Positions 47,357 to 58,668 are shown, numbered from the stretch's first letter. The stretch is DNA of 64,000 bases from Alteromonas naphthalenivorans (GCF_000213655.1 NC_015554.1:62001-126000); one strand, 5' to 3'. A program made the numbers and translations. The notes: generated by a model from the sequence alone, not told the origin.

Positions 47357-47977
47357 GTGACTGATACATTCAACACAGTAGAAACCCAAGCAAGTTACGG
47401 CATTGGTTTTCAAATGGGTCAACAATTGCAATCTAATCCTTTCGAAGGTATGGCGATTGACGCAGTAGTGGCAGGTTTAAAAGATGCTTTCGCGGGTCAA
47501 GCTCCGCAGGTTGATAACGACGCACTACGTGATGCATTCGGCGAAATCCATAAGCGTATGCAAGCTGAGAAAGAAGAAGCAAGCAAAGCGGTTATCGAAG
47601 AAGGCGTTAAGTTCCTTGAAGAAAACGCAAAGCGTGAAGAAGTTCAAGTGACTGAATCTGGCCTACAATACGAAGTATTGGCTGAAGGCGATGGCGAAAC
47701 GCCAACTGCAGATAGCACGGTTCGCGTTCATTACCACGGTACACTTACTTCAGGTGACGTTTTTGACAGTTCTTACGATCGTGGTCAACCGGCTGAATTC
47801 CCAGTTGGCGGCGTGATCAGAGGCTGGACTGAAGCATTACAGCTTATGAAAGTTGGTGCTAAGCTGCGTCTATACGTACCACACGACCTTGCGTACGGTG
47901 AGCAAGGTGCTGGTGCAGCAATCGCACCATACAGCACGTTAATTTTTGATGTTGAATTGCTTGATATCTTAGGTTAA
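47357..47977 (+). CDS. fklB: FKBP-type peptidyl-prolyl isomerase FklB
   Basis: A 206-residue peptidyl-prolyl cis-trans isomerase with an N-terminal dimerisation helix region (about 1-95; TQASYGIGFQMGQQL) and a C-terminal FKBP domain (VRVHYHGTLTSGDVFDSSY, GWTEALQLMKVGAKLRLYVP, LAYGEQGAG). The frame extends upstream to a TTG, but the GTG at 47357 follows CAGGAG and its product aligns with E. coli FklB from the first residue. No signal peptide is seen, so it is cytoplasmic. Confidence 0.92.
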   Translation: MTDTFNTVETQASYGIGFQMGQQLQSNPFEGMAIDAVVAGLKDAFAGQAPQVDNDALRDAFGEIHKRMQAEKEEASKAVIEEGVKFLEENAKREEVQVTESGLQYEVLAEGDGETPTADSTVRVHYHGTLTSGDVFDSSYDRGQPAEFPVGGVIRGWTEALQLMKVGAKLRLYVPHDLAYGEQGAGAAIAPYSTLIFDVELLDILG

Positions 47978-47984
47978 TTCACTC

Positions 47985-48018
47985 AAAAAGGTGAGCTCTT
48001 GTGGGGGCTCACCTTTTT
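47985..48018 (+). terminator. Rho-independent terminator of fklB
   Basis: Stem AAAAAGGTGAGC / GCTCACCTTTTT with a 10-nt loop, eight bases after the stop. Confidence 0.9.
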
Positions 48019-48375
48019 ATTCATGTGTAGTCATGATTCATTCCACTTTATATTTAACGCCACATTTCATACTTCACTTTCCTGTCTCTGCCTTACTTAT
48101 TTTCAGTTCGTAATATAGTTTGAACTCTCGCTTTTTCATTTGCTTCTAGCGCAATAGTCGCTCATCATTTTTGTTTTCGTATACATTACATAGCGTTCCA
48201 AGATATTCTTTCGATATAGACTTTAAAAACCGCTTTCGAACTTCGCTACCCGTTTGTACATGTGTATCTTTTTGATGAATAGGGTGTTCGGTGCTTAGTT
48301 AGTGTCATCTGCTCCGAGTTGTTATAAGCCCTTGCACGTTTACAATAGGCGCACGCATAAAAAAGGAAAATGATT
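48019..48375 (+). promoter_or_regulatory. Intergenic region with a predicted fabV promoter
   Basis: About 350 bases without a gene. A promoter candidate TTGTTA (48319) - 16 bp - TACAAT (48341) lies about 30 bases before the fabV start. The rest is AT-rich with no clear structure. Confidence 0.45.
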
Positions 48376-49554
48376 ATGGTTATCAAGCCTAAAGTGAGAG
48401 GCTTTATCTGCACAAACGCACATCCTGTGGGTTGTGCAAAGTCAGTAGAACAACAAATTGCCTATATTGAAGAGAAAGGCAACTTAGGTGATGGCCCTAA
48501 AAACGTGCTAGTGATTGGTAGCTCAACCGGTTACGGATTGGCATCGCGTATTACTTCTGCATTTGGTTATGGTGCAAAAACCCTTGGCGTTTGCTTCGAA
48601 AAAGCGCCTTCAGAACGTAAAACTGGCACAGCAGGTTGGTACAATACTGCAGCCTTCCATCAGCAGGCAGCTAAAAAAGGGCTTTATGCTGAAACTATTA
48701 ACGGTGATGCGTTTTCAGATGAAATTAAAGCGCAAACAATCGATAAGATTAAAGCCAATATGGGCAAGGTCGACCTTGTGATTTATAGCTTGGCATCACC
48801 GCGCAGAACCGATCCAGATACGGGCGTGGTCTATAAATCTACGCTTAAACCTGTGGGGCGTGAGTACACCACCAAAACGTACGATACCGACAAAGATAAA
48901 GTGCATGATGTTACGCTAGAGGCGGCAAATGACGACGAAATCTTAAACACCATTAAAGTCATGGGCGGAGAAGATTGGGAGCGCTGGATGGATCATCTAG
49001 CAGAGGCTGGCGTACTTGCTGAAGGTTGCAAGACCACGGCGTACACCTATATCGGCAAAGCACTAACGTGGCCCATCTATGGTCAAGCGACCATCGGAAA
49101 AGCAAAAGAAGACTTAGACAGAGCTGCCGCGGCTATCATTGGCAAAAATACCGAATTACTCGTTGAAGCGAATGTAAGTTCGTTGAAAGCCTTGGTCACA
49201 CAAGCCAGTTCTGCCATTCCGGTTATGCCGCTTTATATCTCGTTAATGCAGGAAGTGATGAAGCGCGACGGGACCCATGAGGGCTGTATTGAACAAATAC
49301 ATGGGTTGTTCTCAACTTGCCTATTTGGTGATACACCCACATTAGATGAGGCAAACCGCTATCGCATGGACGGCATTGAAACCAATGACGTTACGCAAGC
49401 TAAAATTCAAGCCTTGTGGGACAAAGTGACCCAAGAGAACTTTCATGAACTAAGCGATTACGCTGGTTATCACCACGAATTCTTAAAACTGTTTGGTTTT
49501 GATGTTGAAGGTGTTGATTACGAACAGGATATTGACCCGCTCGTGAAATGGTAG
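48376..49554 (+). CDS. fabV: Trans-2-enoyl-ACP/CoA reductase FabV
   Basis: A 392-residue NADH-dependent enoyl reductase for the last step of the fatty-acid elongation cycle, of the triclosan-tolerant FabV type. Signatures are VIKPKVRGFICTNAHPVGC at the start, the VIGSSTGYGLASRI cofactor loop, and the Y-x8-K active site in YGQATIGKAK. An ATG at 48370 lies one base after the AAGGAA ribosome-binding site, so the ATG at 48376 is preferred and matches the Vibrio start. It is a single-gene unit. Confidence 0.94.
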   Translation: MVIKPKVRGFICTNAHPVGCAKSVEQQIAYIEEKGNLGDGPKNVLVIGSSTGYGLASRITSAFGYGAKTLGVCFEKAPSERKTGTAGWYNTAAFHQQAAKKGLYAETINGDAFSDEIKAQTIDKIKANMGKVDLVIYSLASPRRTDPDTGVVYKSTLKPVGREYTTKTYDTDKDKVHDVTLEAANDDEILNTIKVMGGEDWERWMDHLAEAGVLAEGCKTTAYTYIGKALTWPIYGQATIGKAKEDLDRAAAAIIGKNTELLVEANVSSLKALVTQASSAIPVMPLYISLMQEVMKRDGTHEGCIEQIHGLFSTCLFGDTPTLDEANRYRMDGIETNDVTQAKIQALWDKVTQENFHELSDYAGYHHEFLKLFGFDVEGVDYEQDIDPLVKW

Positions 49555-49591
49555 AGGTTTACTATACTTAAATAAGCCTAATATTGAGTAG

Positions 49592-49614
49592 AGCCGTCGA
49601 ATAGACGGCTTTTT
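49592..49614 (+). terminator. Rho-independent terminator of fabV
   Basis: Stem AGCCGTC / GACGGCT with GAATA loop and four Ts. Confidence 0.85.
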
Positions 49615-50029
49615 CGTTGTTTACTTACCACTTAAACGTAAATGGGGTTTACATTAAATTATAGAAAAGTTGCTCTTTATCTATGATTTGCGTGGCACAA
49701 ACCGCTCGGTTAATGCTAAAATCCCGAAATTAAGTAGGGGTCTATTCTACTTCTACTCAACAACAGCGTTAATTGCAGTAATACAACAACAAAAATAAGT
49801 GTAAATTTTCACTGTTGGTCTATAAAAGAAAAGGCGTATAACGTCGCTTATACATTTGGAATGTAAGTTACGGCTTCATAACAGGCTGACCGTAACAGTA
49901 AGTAAATTCCGTCAATCTAAATATTAAAGGTGTTCTACACCTTAACAATAGTACGCTTTTGCATGCTGATAAGCAGGATTGTCTGCGGTCATGCAAAAGA
50001 GTATTTCTATTAGAGTAGTGCGATTACAT
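49615..50029 (+). other. Leader/promoter region of the nqr operon
   Basis: A 415-base non-coding stretch. GTTACGG (49867) and CCGTAAC (49890) form an inverted repeat with a 16-base loop that could be an operator or leader hairpin. No open frame with a ribosome-binding site is seen; a frame from 49979 is an upstream extension of nqrA. Confidence 0.45.
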
Positions 50030-51370
50030 ATGATAAAAATCAAGAAAGGTCTCGACCTCCCAATAGAGGGAGCGCCGAAGCAGGAGATCGCTGAAGGGTC
50101 TGCTGTTTCACGCGTTGCCATTCTGGGAGAAGAATATGTGGGTATGCGTCCTACCATGCACGTCCAAGTTGGCGATGTAGTGAAAAAAGGCCAGATGCTT
50201 TTTGAAGACAAAAAGAATCCTGGCGTTAAGTTCACTGCTCCAGCTGCGGGTGAAGTGGTAGAGGTAAACCGTGGTGCAAGGCGTGTATTGCAATCAGTAG
50301 TGGTTAAGGTTAATGGCAGTGATGCTGTTAGCTTTGATAAAATTGCTGCAGACAAAATCGCGAGTACTGAGCGGGAGCAACTCCAATCAATCCTAGTTGA
50401 GTCAGGTATGTGGACAGCGTTACGTACGCGTCCATTTAGCAAATCTCCAGCCCTTGACTCGGTACCAAATTCAATCTTTGTTACAGCAATGGACACCAAT
50501 CCGCTAGCCGCGGACCCAGCGGTGATTATTGCTGAGCGCAACGATGACTTCGTAAACGGCTTAAAAGCGTTAACGCAGTTAAGTGGCGGCAAAGTTTACG
50601 TTTGTAAAGCTCCAGGCTCATCAGTAGCCACTGGCGATGCCGCAGTAGACGTAGAAGAATTCGGAGGACCACACCCAGCCGGCTTAGCAGGTACACATAT
50701 CCATTATTTGGATTCTGCTGGTTTGAATAAAACGGTTTGGCACATTAGCTACCAAGATGTAATGGCCTTTGGCGCGTTGCTTACTACGGGTGAGCTAGAT
50801 GCCCGTCGTGTTATTGCTATTGGTGGTCCATCTGCTAAAAATCCTCGTCTAGTTCGTACCACTATCGGTGCTGATTTAGAAGAGTTGCTAGCAAACGAAC
50901 AACAAGACGGTGACGTACGTGTGGTTTCAGGTTCCGTATTAAACGGCGTAACCGCACAAGGTGTTCACGGCTTCCTAGGTCGTTTCCACACCCAAGTATC
51001 ACTGCTTAAAGAAGGTCGCGAGAAGAAATTCCTTGGTTGGATCACGCCTGGTTCAGACAAGCATTCCGTCACGCGCGCTTATCTTGGTCACTTAGGTGGC
51101 AGCAAGAAGTTTGATATGACAACAACAACCAATGGCTCTGAGCGCTCGATGGTGCCAATTGGTAATTACGAACGCGTTATGCCCCTAGATATCATCCCTA
51201 CGCTTTTGCTTAGAGATCTGATTTCTGGTGATTGTGACAGTGCTCAGACATTGGGTTGTTTAGAGTTGGACGAAGAAGATTTGGCATTGTGTACCTATGT
51301 ATGCCCTGGCAAATACAACTACGGCCCGATTTTACGCGACTGTTTGACCACGATTGAGAAAGAGGGTTAG
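50030..51370 (+). CDS. nqrA: Na+-translocating NADH:ubiquinone reductase subunit A
   Basis: A 446-residue peripheral subunit of the Na+-NQR respiratory pump, located on the cytoplasmic side and implicated in quinone binding. The start [14 protein letters not shown] matches NqrA; an upstream ATG at 49979 adds 17 unrelated residues. Family segments [19 protein letters not shown] and the closing [13 protein letters not shown] are present. It is first in nqrABCDEF, with intergenic distances of 2 to 20 bases or overlaps. Confidence 0.96.
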   Translation: MIKIKKGLDLPIEGAPKQEIAEGSAVSRVAILGEEYVGMRPTMHVQVGDVVKKGQMLFEDKKNPGVKFTAPAAGEVVEVNRGARRVLQSVVVKVNGSDAVSFDKIAADKIASTEREQLQSILVESGMWTALRTRPFSKSPALDSVPNSIFVTAMDTNPLAADPAVIIAERNDDFVNGLKALTQLSGGKVYVCKAPGSSVATGDAAVDVEEFGGPHPAGLAGTHIHYLDSAGLNKTVWHISYQDVMAFGALLTTGELDARRVIAIGGPSAKNPRLVRTTIGADLEELLANEQQDGDVRVVSGSVLNGVTAQGVHGFLGRFHTQVSLLKEGREKKFLGWITPGSDKHSVTRAYLGHLGGSKKFDMTTTTNGSERSMVPIGNYERVMPLDIIPTLLLRDLISGDCDSAQTLGCLELDEEDLALCTYVCPGKYNYGPILRDCLTTIEKEG

Positions 51371-51372
51371 TC

Positions 51373-52575
51373 ATGGGTTTAAAAGCGTATTTAGAAAAGA
51401 TTGAACCGAACTTTGAGCCAGGTGGAAAGCACGAAAAATGGTATGCACTGTATGAAGCAGCGGCAACTATTTTCTATACTCCTGGTAAAGTAAACAAAGC
51501 TAACACGCACGTGCGTGACAGCATTGACCTTAAACGCATCATGATTTTGGTGTGGTTAGCAACATTTCCAGCAATGTTCTTCGGTATGTATAACATTGGT
51601 TTCCAAGCGCAAGAAGCTATTGCTGCTGGTGCCGGTACACTGCCTGATACATGGCAAGCAGGATTATTCACTGCCTTAGGTGGAGACTTAGCGAATTCTG
51701 GTTTGCTAGGCATGTTCTTCTACGGTGCCTGTTTCTGGTTACCTATCTATGCAGTTACCTTTATTGTTGGTGGCTTCTGGGAAGTACTATTTGCTTCGGT
51801 ACGTAAGCACGAAGTTAACGAAGGTTTCTTCGTAACCTCGGTACTTTTCGCATTAACGTTACCAGCAACTATTCCGCTTTGGCAGGTTGCATTAGGTATT
51901 ACCTTTGGTGTGGTTATCGCGAAAGAAGTCTTCGGTGGAACTGGCCGTAACTTCCTTAACCCTGCATTGTCTGGTCGTGCGTTCTTATACTTCGCCTATC
52001 CTGCACAAATCTCTGGTGACCAAGTTTGGGTTGCTGCTGATGGGTACTCAGGTGCAACATCATTAAGCCAAGCGGCTTCAGGCGCGCTTGATTACGCCAA
52101 CATGGACCTTTGGTTTGATAGCTTTTTCGGAACTATCGCAGGTTCTGCGGGTGAAGTTTCGGCATTAGCTATCTTAATTGGTGGCTTGTTCATTATGTAC
52201 ATGCGTATTGCAAGCTGGCGAATTGTTGCTGGTGTAGCAATCGGGGTAGCCGTGTTTGCCACCTTGCTGAATATGATTGGTAGCGATACCAACTACATGT
52301 TTGCTATGCCTGCATATTGGCACTTTGTTATTGGTGGTCTTGCCTTTGGTATGTTCTTTATGGCGACAGACCCTGTGTCTGCATCGTTTACCAACCAAGG
52401 TAAGTGGGCATACGGTATTTTCATCGGCTTTATGACAGTACTTGTACGTGTGCTAAACCCAGCCTTCCCAGAAGGTGTAATGTTGGCCATTCTTTTTGCC
52501 AACCTTTGGGCGCCACTGTTCGACTATTTCGTCGCACAAAGTAATATCAAGCGGAGGGTAGCTCGTGTCGGCTAA
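51373..52575 (+). CDS. nqrB: Na+-NQR subunit B
   Basis: A 400-residue membrane subunit (about ten helices) that binds riboflavin and a covalent FMN. The flavinylation motif SGATSLS is present, with T229 as the FMN-bearing residue, attached by ApbE, which is encoded downstream. It is thought to form part of the Na+ path. It begins two bases after nqrA and overlaps nqrC by 11 bases. Confidence 0.96.
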   Translation: MGLKAYLEKIEPNFEPGGKHEKWYALYEAAATIFYTPGKVNKANTHVRDSIDLKRIMILVWLATFPAMFFGMYNIGFQAQEAIAAGAGTLPDTWQAGLFTALGGDLANSGLLGMFFYGACFWLPIYAVTFIVGGFWEVLFASVRKHEVNEGFFVTSVLFALTLPATIPLWQVALGITFGVVIAKEVFGGTGRNFLNPALSGRAFLYFAYPAQISGDQVWVAADGYSGATSLSQAASGALDYANMDLWFDSFFGTIAGSAGEVSALAILIGGLFIMYMRIASWRIVAGVAIGVAVFATLLNMIGSDTNYMFAMPAYWHFVIGGLAFGMFFMATDPVSASFTNQGKWAYGIFIGFMTVLVRVLNPAFPEGVMLAILFANLWAPLFDYFVAQSNIKRRVARVG

Positions 52576-53329
52576 AAAAGAATCTTTAGGAAAAACGATT
52601 GGCGTTGTAGTTGCCGTTTGTCTTGTGTGTTCAATTGTTGTATCTGGCGCCGCTGTAGGCTTGCGCTCGTTACAACAAACTAATGCGTCGCTTGATAAAA
52701 AGAGCAACATTTTGAACGCAGCAGGGCTTTACGAAACAGGCATGACGGGTAAAGCAATCGAAAGTACATATAGCGAAAAGATTGAATCTCGCTATGTTGA
52801 TTTGGAAAGCGGTGAGTTTGTAGAAGCACCAGAGCCAGATTACGATATGTATAAAGCAGCAAAGCAAACTGAGTACAGCACAAAAGTGACTAGCAGCAAC
52901 GTTGGCTTCCAACGTCGCCCTAATGTTGCCAGTGTTTATTTGGTACGTGACGAAGCTGGCGATGTATCTCGCATTATCTTGCCTGTGCACGGTAGTGGTC
53001 TATGGGATCTTATGTACGGTTTTCTTGCCCTTGACGCCGATGGCGAAACAGTTCGTGAGTTGATTTACTATCAACAAAAAGAAACACCTGGACTAGGTGG
53101 CGAAGTGCAAAACCCAGCGTGGCAGGACAAATGGGATGGAAAGAAACTATTTGAAGATGGCGAAGTGGCTATCCGCGTAGTTAAAAATGCAAACCCAAGC
53201 AATCCACACACTATTGATGCGCTTTCAGGTGCTACCCTAACCAGTAAAGGTGTTGAAAACACTATTCAATACTGGGTAGGCGAGCAAGGCTTCGGCCAGT
53301 TCCTGAAGACTCAGGCATGGCGTTCATAA
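52565..53329 (+). CDS. nqrC: Na+-NQR subunit C
   Basis: A 254-residue subunit with one N-terminal helix (about 10-31) and a periplasmic FMN-binding domain. The second covalent FMN site is SGATLTS with T224. The GTG start lies inside the end of nqrB, indicating translational coupling. Confidence 0.96.
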   Translation: MSAKKESLGKTIGVVVAVCLVCSIVVSGAAVGLRSLQQTNASLDKKSNILNAAGLYETGMTGKAIESTYSEKIESRYVDLESGEFVEAPEPDYDMYKAAKQTEYSTKVTSSNVGFQRRPNVASVYLVRDEAGDVSRIILPVHGSGLWDLMYGFLALDADGETVRELIYYQQKETPGLGGEVQNPAWQDKWDGKKLFEDGEVAIRVVKNANPSNPHTIDALSGATLTSKGVENTIQYWVGEQGFGQFLKTQAWRS

Positions 53330-53339
53330 GGGGAGTCTC

Positions 53340-53972
53340 ATGGCAGATACTAAAGAAATGAAAAAGGCCCTCTTTGGGCCAATTATGGACAACAACCCTA
53401 TCGCCTTACAGGTTCTGGGTATTTGTTCGGCACTGGCTATTACCACTAAGCTAGAAACAGCCTTGGTAATGTCTTTAGCGCTAACTACGGTTGTCGCGTT
53501 CTCGAACTTGTTTATTTCAATGATTCGTAACCAGATACCATCAAGCGTTCGTATCATCATCCAAATGACTATCATTGCGTCGTTGGTAATCGTAGTTGAC
53601 CAAATATTGAAGGCTTATTCGTACGAAATTTCGAAGCAGCTGTCGGTATTCGTTGGTTTGATTATTACTAACTGTATCGTAATGGGTCGTGCTGAAGCCT
53701 ATGCAATGAAGAGCCCACCTCTGATGAGCTTTTTAGATGGTATTGGTAACGGTTTGGGTTACTCATTCGTATTGATTGTTATTGGTACAATTAAAGAGCT
53801 ATTTGGTTTCGGTACTATTTTAGGTTTCGAAATTCTTCCTTTAGTTCAAAACGGTGGTTGGTATCAGGGTAATGGTTTGTTAATCCTACCATTTAGCTCA
53901 TTCTTCTTAATCGGCGGTATGATTTGGGTTATCCGTACCCTTCGTCCCGAGCAAGTAGAGCCTAAGGAGTAA
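53340..53972 (+). CDS. nqrD: Na+-NQR subunit D
   Basis: A 210-residue six-helix membrane subunit of the NqrD/RnfE family, a half of the inverted NqrD-NqrE pair that holds a 2Fe-2S centre within the membrane. The cysteine in [15 protein letters not shown] is its likely ligand. GGGGAG precedes the ATG. Confidence 0.95.
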   Translation: MADTKEMKKALFGPIMDNNPIALQVLGICSALAITTKLETALVMSLALTTVVAFSNLFISMIRNQIPSSVRIIIQMTIIASLVIVVDQILKAYSYEISKQLSVFVGLIITNCIVMGRAEAYAMKSPPLMSFLDGIGNGLGYSFVLIVIGTIKELFGFGTILGFEILPLVQNGGWYQGNGLLILPFSSFFLIGGMIWVIRTLRPEQVEPKE

Positions 53973-53975
53973 GTC

Positions 53976-54584
53976 ATGGAACATTATTTGTCGTTATTTG
54001 TTCGCTCAATTTTTGTTGAGAACATGGCGTTATCACTTTTCTTAGGTATGTGTACCTTCTTGGCGGTATCGAAGAAAGTTAAAACTGCTATGGGTCTTGG
54101 TGTTGCGGTAATCGTAGTACTGGGTATTTCTGTACCGGTTAACCAAATCATTTATGTGAACATTCTTGCACCAGGTGCACTTGCTTGGGCTGGTTTCCCT
54201 GATGCAGATTTAAGCTTCCTGAATTTCTTAACCTTTATCGGCGTTATCGCGGCATTGGTTCAAATTTTGGAAATGAGCTTAGACAAGTTTTTCCCTGCGC
54301 TTTATAACGCGCTTGGTATCTTCCTTCCGCTAATTACGGTTAACTGCGCTATCTTCGGTGGTGTGGCATTCGCGGTACAACGTGAATACAACTTGACCGA
54401 AAGTGTTGTTTACGGCGTAGGAAGTGGTATGGGTTGGGCAATCGCAATTGTGCTTTTGGCCGCTGTACGTGAAAAGCTTAAATATGCCGATATGCCTGAT
54501 GGTATTCGTGGTCTGGGCTCTGTGTTCATGATTGCGGGTCTTATGGCACTTGGCTTCCAGTCATTCACTGGTATTCAGCTGTAA
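53976..54584 (+). CDS. nqrE: Na+-NQR subunit E
   Basis: A 202-residue six-helix membrane subunit related to NqrD/Rnf[16 protein letters not shown] carries the conserved cysteine for the intramembrane iron centre. It starts three bases after nqrD. Confidence 0.95.
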   Translation: MEHYLSLFVRSIFVENMALSLFLGMCTFLAVSKKVKTAMGLGVAVIVVLGISVPVNQIIYVNILAPGALAWAGFPDADLSFLNFLTFIGVIAALVQILEMSLDKFFPALYNALGIFLPLITVNCAIFGGVAFAVQREYNLTESVVYGVGSGMGWAIAIVLLAAVREKLKYADMPDGIRGLGSVFMIAGLMALGFQSFTGIQL

Positions 54585-54604
54585 TCGAGCTCGGGAGCAT
54601 ATAA

Positions 54605-55837
54605 ATGAATCAAGTAGAAATTTTCCTAGGCGTCGGCATGTTTATTGCCATTGTATTGGCGCTAGTATTTATCATCATGTTTGCTAAGTCGAAGCTGGTA
54701 CCAAGCGGTGATGTAACTATCACCATTAATGGCGACCCAGACAAAGCAATTAAAACTGAGCCAGGCGGCAAGCTTCTTGGTGCACTAGCCGATGCAGGGT
54801 ACTTCGTATCTTCAGCATGTGGTGGCGGTGGTTCATGTGGTCAGTGTCGTGTAGACGTACATTCAGGTGGTGGTGAAATACTTCCAACTGAACTTGATCA
54901 CATCACTAAAGGTGAAGCTCGTGAAGGCTGTCGTTTGTCATGTCAGGTTGCGATTAAGCAAGACATGGAAATCGAACTTGAAGAGTCAGTATTTGGTGTT
55001 AAAAAGTGGGATTGTGAAGTTATTTCTAATGATAACAAAGCCACTTTCATCAAAGAACTTAAGCTTCAGATTCCTAACGGTGAAAGCGTACCTTTCCGTG
55101 CTGGTGGTTATATTCAAATTGAAGCCCCTGCGCATCATGTTAAGTACAAAGAGTTTGAAATCCCTGATGAGTATCGTGGTGATTGGGAGCGCTTTGGCTT
55201 CTTCGATATCGAATCTAAGGTAGATGAAGAAACTATTCGTGCTTACTCAATGGCTAACTACCCGGAAGAAGAAGGTATTATTATGTTGAACGTGCGTATC
55301 GCTACGCCGCCACCTAATAACCTAAGTCTACCTGCTGGTAAAATGTCATCGTACATCTGGAGCCTTAAAGAAGGCGACAAAGCGACAATCTCTGGTCCAT
55401 TTGGTGAGTTCTTTGCTAAAGAAACCGAGAACGAAATGGTATTCGTTGGTGGTGGAGCTGGTATGGCACCAATGCGCTCACATATCTTCGACCAACTTCG
55501 TCGCTTAAAATCAGATCGTAAGATGAGCTTCTGGTACGGTGCACGTTCACTTCGTGAAATGTTCTATACAGAAGACTTTGATGAGTTAGCTGCAGAAAAC
55601 GATAACTTCAAATGGCATGTTGCCCTTTCAGATCCTCAACCTGAGGACAACTGGGAAGGTTACACTGGGTTCATTCACCAAGTTCTTCTTGAGAACTATT
55701 TGAAAGACCACCCTGCGCCAGAAGATTGTGAGTTCTACATGTGTGGACCACCTATGATGAACGCAGCCGTTATCAACATGTTGAAAGAACTAGGTGTTGA
55801 AGACGAAAATATAATGCTTGATGACTTCGGTGGTTAA
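54605..55837 (+). CDS. nqrF: Na+-NQR subunit F (NADH dehydrogenase flavoprotein)
   Basis: A 410-residue entry subunit: membrane anchor (about 6-27), 2Fe-2S ferredoxin domain with [10 protein letters not shown] (C72, C78, C81 and a later Cys near 113), FAD-binding domain ([11 protein letters not shown]) and NADH-binding domain ([12 protein letters not shown]). It takes electrons from NADH and passes them through FAD and the iron-sulphur centre. A terminator follows. Confidence 0.96.
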   Translation: MNQVEIFLGVGMFIAIVLALVFIIMFAKSKLVPSGDVTITINGDPDKAIKTEPGGKLLGALADAGYFVSSACGGGGSCGQCRVDVHSGGGEILPTELDHITKGEAREGCRLSCQVAIKQDMEIELEESVFGVKKWDCEVISNDNKATFIKELKLQIPNGESVPFRAGGYIQIEAPAHHVKYKEFEIPDEYRGDWERFGFFDIESKVDEETIRAYSMANYPEEEGIIMLNVRIATPPPNNLSLPAGKMSSYIWSLKEGDKATISGPFGEFFAKETENEMVFVGGGAGMAPMRSHIFDQLRRLKSDRKMSFWYGARSLREMFYTEDFDELAAENDNFKWHVALSDPQPEDNWEGYTGFIHQVLLENYLKDHPAPEDCEFYMCGPPMMNAAVINMLKELGVEDENIMLDDFGG

Positions 55838-55857
55838 TCCGAAATCGATTAAGTAAG

Positions 55858-55881
55858 AAAGGGGGCGAGAGCCCCCTTTTT
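55858..55881 (+). terminator. Terminator between nqrF and apbE
   Basis: Stem GGGGGC / GCCCCC with a GAGA tetraloop and five Ts, 21 bases after nqrF. It should lower expression of apbE and nqrM relative to the structural subunits. Confidence 0.88.
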
Positions 55882-55903
55882 GTTTAGTTAAAGGACCATA
55901 AAC

Positions 55904-56935
55904 GTGATTCGATTTTTTGCACGTATAGCGTTAGCTATTATCGCTATCAGTATTCTAATGATAGCAAGTTGCAGCGACAAACCGCTTGCAGTAGCGCATC
56001 TGCAAGGCCAGACCATGGGCACGACTTATAATGTTAAGTATGTGCTTGCGGAAGGTGAAAAAGAAGTTGAAGGCTTGCAGGAAGAGATTGATGCAGAGCT
56101 CGTTAATATTAATAAATTAATGTCTACCTATGACACTACGTCTGAGTTATCTCGATTTAACCAATATCGTTATTCTGATAACTTCGAGGTGTCTAAAGAG
56201 ACATTAACGGTAGTTAACGAAGCTCTGCGGTTGGCTCGTTTGAGTGACGGCGTGCTAGATGTTACGGTTGGGCCTTTGGTCAATTTGTGGGGTTTTGGAC
56301 CTAATAAACGCCCTGAAAAAGTGCCAACCCAAGCCGATATCGATGCTGTACGAGATTATGTAGGCTATGAGAAATTATCTACTACGCCAACCGGTCTTAT
56401 GAAGGCAAACCCTATGCTTTACGTTGATTTATCAACAATTGCAAAGGGTTATGGTGTTGATGAAGTCGCAGCCATTTTAGATGCTCATAACTTGCAGCAT
56501 TACCTTGTAGAAATTGGTGGTGAAATGCGGGTTAAAGGCGAACGCGGCGATGGCAGTGAATGGCTAATTGCGATTGAAAAGCCGGTAACGACAGAACGCG
56601 CGGTACAAAAAGTGGTGTCTATAGGGACTAACGCCATAGCGACATCGGGTGATTATCGTAACTATTACGAAGAAGATGGGAAACGCTACTCTCACTTAAT
56701 TGACCCGAATACCGGCTCGCCGATAACCCATGATTTGGTGTCGGTTACGGTAGTCAATCCATCTTCAATGATTGCTGATGGTTTAGCCACAGCGTTTAAT
56801 GTAATGGGGTGGGAACGAGCAATTAACCTTGCAGAGCAAGAACAACTTGCTGTATTCCTCATTCGTCGCACAGCAGATGGATTTGAAGAGTATGCCACGC
56901 CAGAATTTGATAAACTGGTAACAGTAAATAACTAA
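55904..56935 (+). CDS. apbE: FAD:protein FMN transferase ApbE (lipoprotein)
   Basis: A 343-residue periplasmic lipoprotein (lipobox MIASC, Cys near 23) that transfers FMN from FAD to threonines of NqrB and NqrC. Conserved parts are QGQTMGTTYNVKY, VDLSTIAKGYGVDEVA, the EIGGEMRVKG loop and YSHLIDPNTGSP. The GTG start has AAGGA upstream. Its substrate motifs (SGAT) are encoded 3-4 kb upstream in the same cluster. Confidence 0.95.
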   Translation: MIRFFARIALAIIAISILMIASCSDKPLAVAHLQGQTMGTTYNVKYVLAEGEKEVEGLQEEIDAELVNINKLMSTYDTTSELSRFNQYRYSDNFEVSKETLTVVNEALRLARLSDGVLDVTVGPLVNLWGFGPNKRPEKVPTQADIDAVRDYVGYEKLSTTPTGLMKANPMLYVDLSTIAKGYGVDEVAAILDAHNLQHYLVEIGGEMRVKGERGDGSEWLIAIEKPVTTERAVQKVVSIGTNAIATSGDYRNYYEEDGKRYSHLIDPNTGSPITHDLVSVTVVNPSSMIADGLATAFNVMGWERAINLAEQEQLAVFLIRRTADGFEEYATPEFDKLVTVNN

Positions 56936-56945
56936 GGAGTAGGCT

Positions 56946-57179
56946 ATGTCTACGTTTATTTTAGCATTCGGTTTCTTCCTCACTATGGTACTCGCCATGG
57001 CTGTTGGCTACTTGGTGCAGCGCAAAACTATCTCAGGTAGTTGCGGTGGACTAGGCGCATTAGGAATCGCGAAAGCCTGTGATTGCCCAGAGCCTTGCGA
57101 TCGCAAAAAATCTCGTATGGAAAAAGAAGAAGCGAGAGAAAAGAAATTGAATGAATGGAAACAGAATCAGATCCTTTAA
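56946..57179 (+). CDS. nqrM: Na+-NQR maturation factor NqrM
   Basis: A 77-residue protein with one helix (about 3-24) and a Cys-rich segment SCGGLGALGIAKACDCPEPC, the mark of NqrM (DUF539). It is needed for insertion of iron into the NqrD/NqrE site. It starts ten bases after apbE with AAGGAG upstream, closing the nqr cluster. Confidence 0.95.
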   Translation: MSTFILAFGFFLTMVLAMAVGYLVQRKTISGSCGGLGALGIAKACDCPEPCDRKKSRMEKEEAREKKLNEWKQNQIL

Positions 57180-57247
57180 TCTGATCTTGTCGCTTTTTGT
57201 TAAGTCATAAAAAATACGCAAAAGCGCCACAATGTATAAATTCAGAT

Positions 57248-57281
57248 GCGCGGTAAGTTAAAACTTACCGCGCTTTTTTTT
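57248..57281 (+). terminator. Terminator after nqrM
   Basis: Stem GCGCGGTAAGTT / AACTTACCGCGC with a 2-nt centre, followed by eight Ts. Confidence 0.93.
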
Positions 57282-57366
57282 ATCTTTGATTTACTATTTG
57301 TGCAGTAAGTAGTCGCTTACTATTCATCCTGTTCGCTGGTAAGGCGAATTGATATGCTTTAGAATA

Positions 57367-57382
57367 CTGTCTTTCTATACAG
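57367..57382. promoter_or_regulatory. LexA (SOS) box upstream of dinB
   Basis: CTGTCTTTCTATACAG fits the CTGT-N8-ACAG consensus exactly and lies about 50 bases before the dinB start. SOS control of DNA polymerase IV is well established in gammaproteobacteria. Confidence 0.88.
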
Positions 57383-57432
57383 TTTTTTGTGGAGCTGTTC
57401 AATTCGTTTGGCAGTTTAGGGGGCAATACGGC

Positions 57433-58506
57433 ATGCGAAAAATCATCCATGTAGATATGGATTGCTTTTATGCTGCGGTTGAAATGCGTGACAATCCCGC
57501 GTTACGTAATATTCCTATTGCCATTGGTGGAAGCTCTCAGCATCGAGGGGTTATTTCTACCTGTAATTACCCTGCCCGTAAATATGGCGTTCGTTCCGCC
57601 ATGGCTACCGCTTACGCATTCAAGCTTTGCCCAAATCTTACCTTAGTGAAAGGGCGTATGGAGGCGTATGTAAAAGAGTCCCAACGAATCCGCGAAATAT
57701 TTGCCGACTATACCGATTTAATCGAACCACTTTCGTTAGACGAAGCCTACCTCGATGTGACCAATAGCCAATATTGCGGTGGCAGTGCCACGTTAATAGC
57801 TGAAGAAATTAGAAGTCGAATTGAGTCAGAGCTGGGGTTAACCGCCTCGGCGGGCGTTGCACCCTGTAAGTTCGTAGCAAAAGTGGCCAGTGATGAGAAT
57901 AAGCCTAATGGTATTTGTGTCATTACCCCGGATAAATTAGATAGTTTTGTAAGGGCTATGCCTCTTAAAAAAATTCCCGGGGTAGGTAAGGTAACAATGC
58001 AAAAGCTACAACGATTAGGCTTAGCTACCTGTAACGATGTGCGCAGTTACCCGTTTGAGCGCATACAAAAAGAATTAGGTAAATTTGGTGCGGTATTATG
58101 GGAGCGTGCTCACGGTATTGATGATCGAGAACTGTCAGTATCGAGAGAACGTAAGTCTATAGGCGTAGAGCGCACGCTAAGCAACGATATTCACTCATTG
58201 GAAGAATGTCGCGACTTTATGCCTCATTTACTAGAAAAGCTTCAGGAACGCATACAGGCGCATGAAAAGCGCACAGGCAAGCCTATTCGTATTCGTACTC
58301 AAGGGGTGAAACTTAAATTTCAAGACTTCCAGCTAACCACGGTTGAGCATCGATGCCCTTCGTTAAATGCGCATTACTTTGATACCCTACTACAAGAAGC
58401 TTACGAGCGTGCTAAAGGCCGTGGTATACGCTTAGTTGGTCTGCACATTGGTCTTGGTGAGGCACAAACCATACATCAACTCCCTTTACCCCTAGAGGGT
58501 GAGTAG
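57433..58506 (+). CDS. dinB: DNA polymerase IV
   Basis: A 357-residue Y-family translesion polymerase. Catalytic motifs [15 protein letters not shown] (first Asp) and [10 protein letters not shown] (Asp-Glu) are intact, as are the helix-hairpin-helix segment [13 protein letters not shown] and the little-finger domain. The C-terminal QLPLPLEG resembles a beta-clamp binding peptide (QxxLPLF-like). The frame extends back to 57349, but the ATG at 57433 has AGGGGG nine bases upstream and gives the classical start. Preceded by a LexA box. Confidence 0.95.
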   Translation: MRKIIHVDMDCFYAAVEMRDNPALRNIPIAIGGSSQHRGVISTCNYPARKYGVRSAMATAYAFKLCPNLTLVKGRMEAYVKESQRIREIFADYTDLIEPLSLDEAYLDVTNSQYCGGSATLIAEEIRSRIESELGLTASAGVAPCKFVAKVASDENKPNGICVITPDKLDSFVRAMPLKKIPGVGKVTMQKLQRLGLATCNDVRSYPFERIQKELGKFGAVLWERAHGIDDRELSVSRERKSIGVERTLSNDIHSLEECRDFMPHLLEKLQERIQAHEKRTGKPIRIRTQGVKLKFQDFQLTTVEHRCPSLNAHYFDTLLQEAYERAKGRGIRLVGLHIGLGEAQTIHQLPLPLEGE

Positions 58507-58668
58507 AAGGGGGAAGTAAAGTGCGAGATAGGTGAGTACCTAGATGAGTAGATAGCCGAGTAGATTAGTGAATAACTTCAAAATTGAGCAACCTTATCAG
58601 ACGCTTTATGAACAGAGTCCGACTTCTACCGTATTCAAATTAACAAAAAGTAAAAAGCAGGAGCCATC

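Noticed and set aside
49979..50592. Extended nqrA start and a long antisense frame across its first part
   Set aside because: The extra N-terminus is unlike NqrA, and the antisense frame mirrors codon structure of nqrA with no family match.
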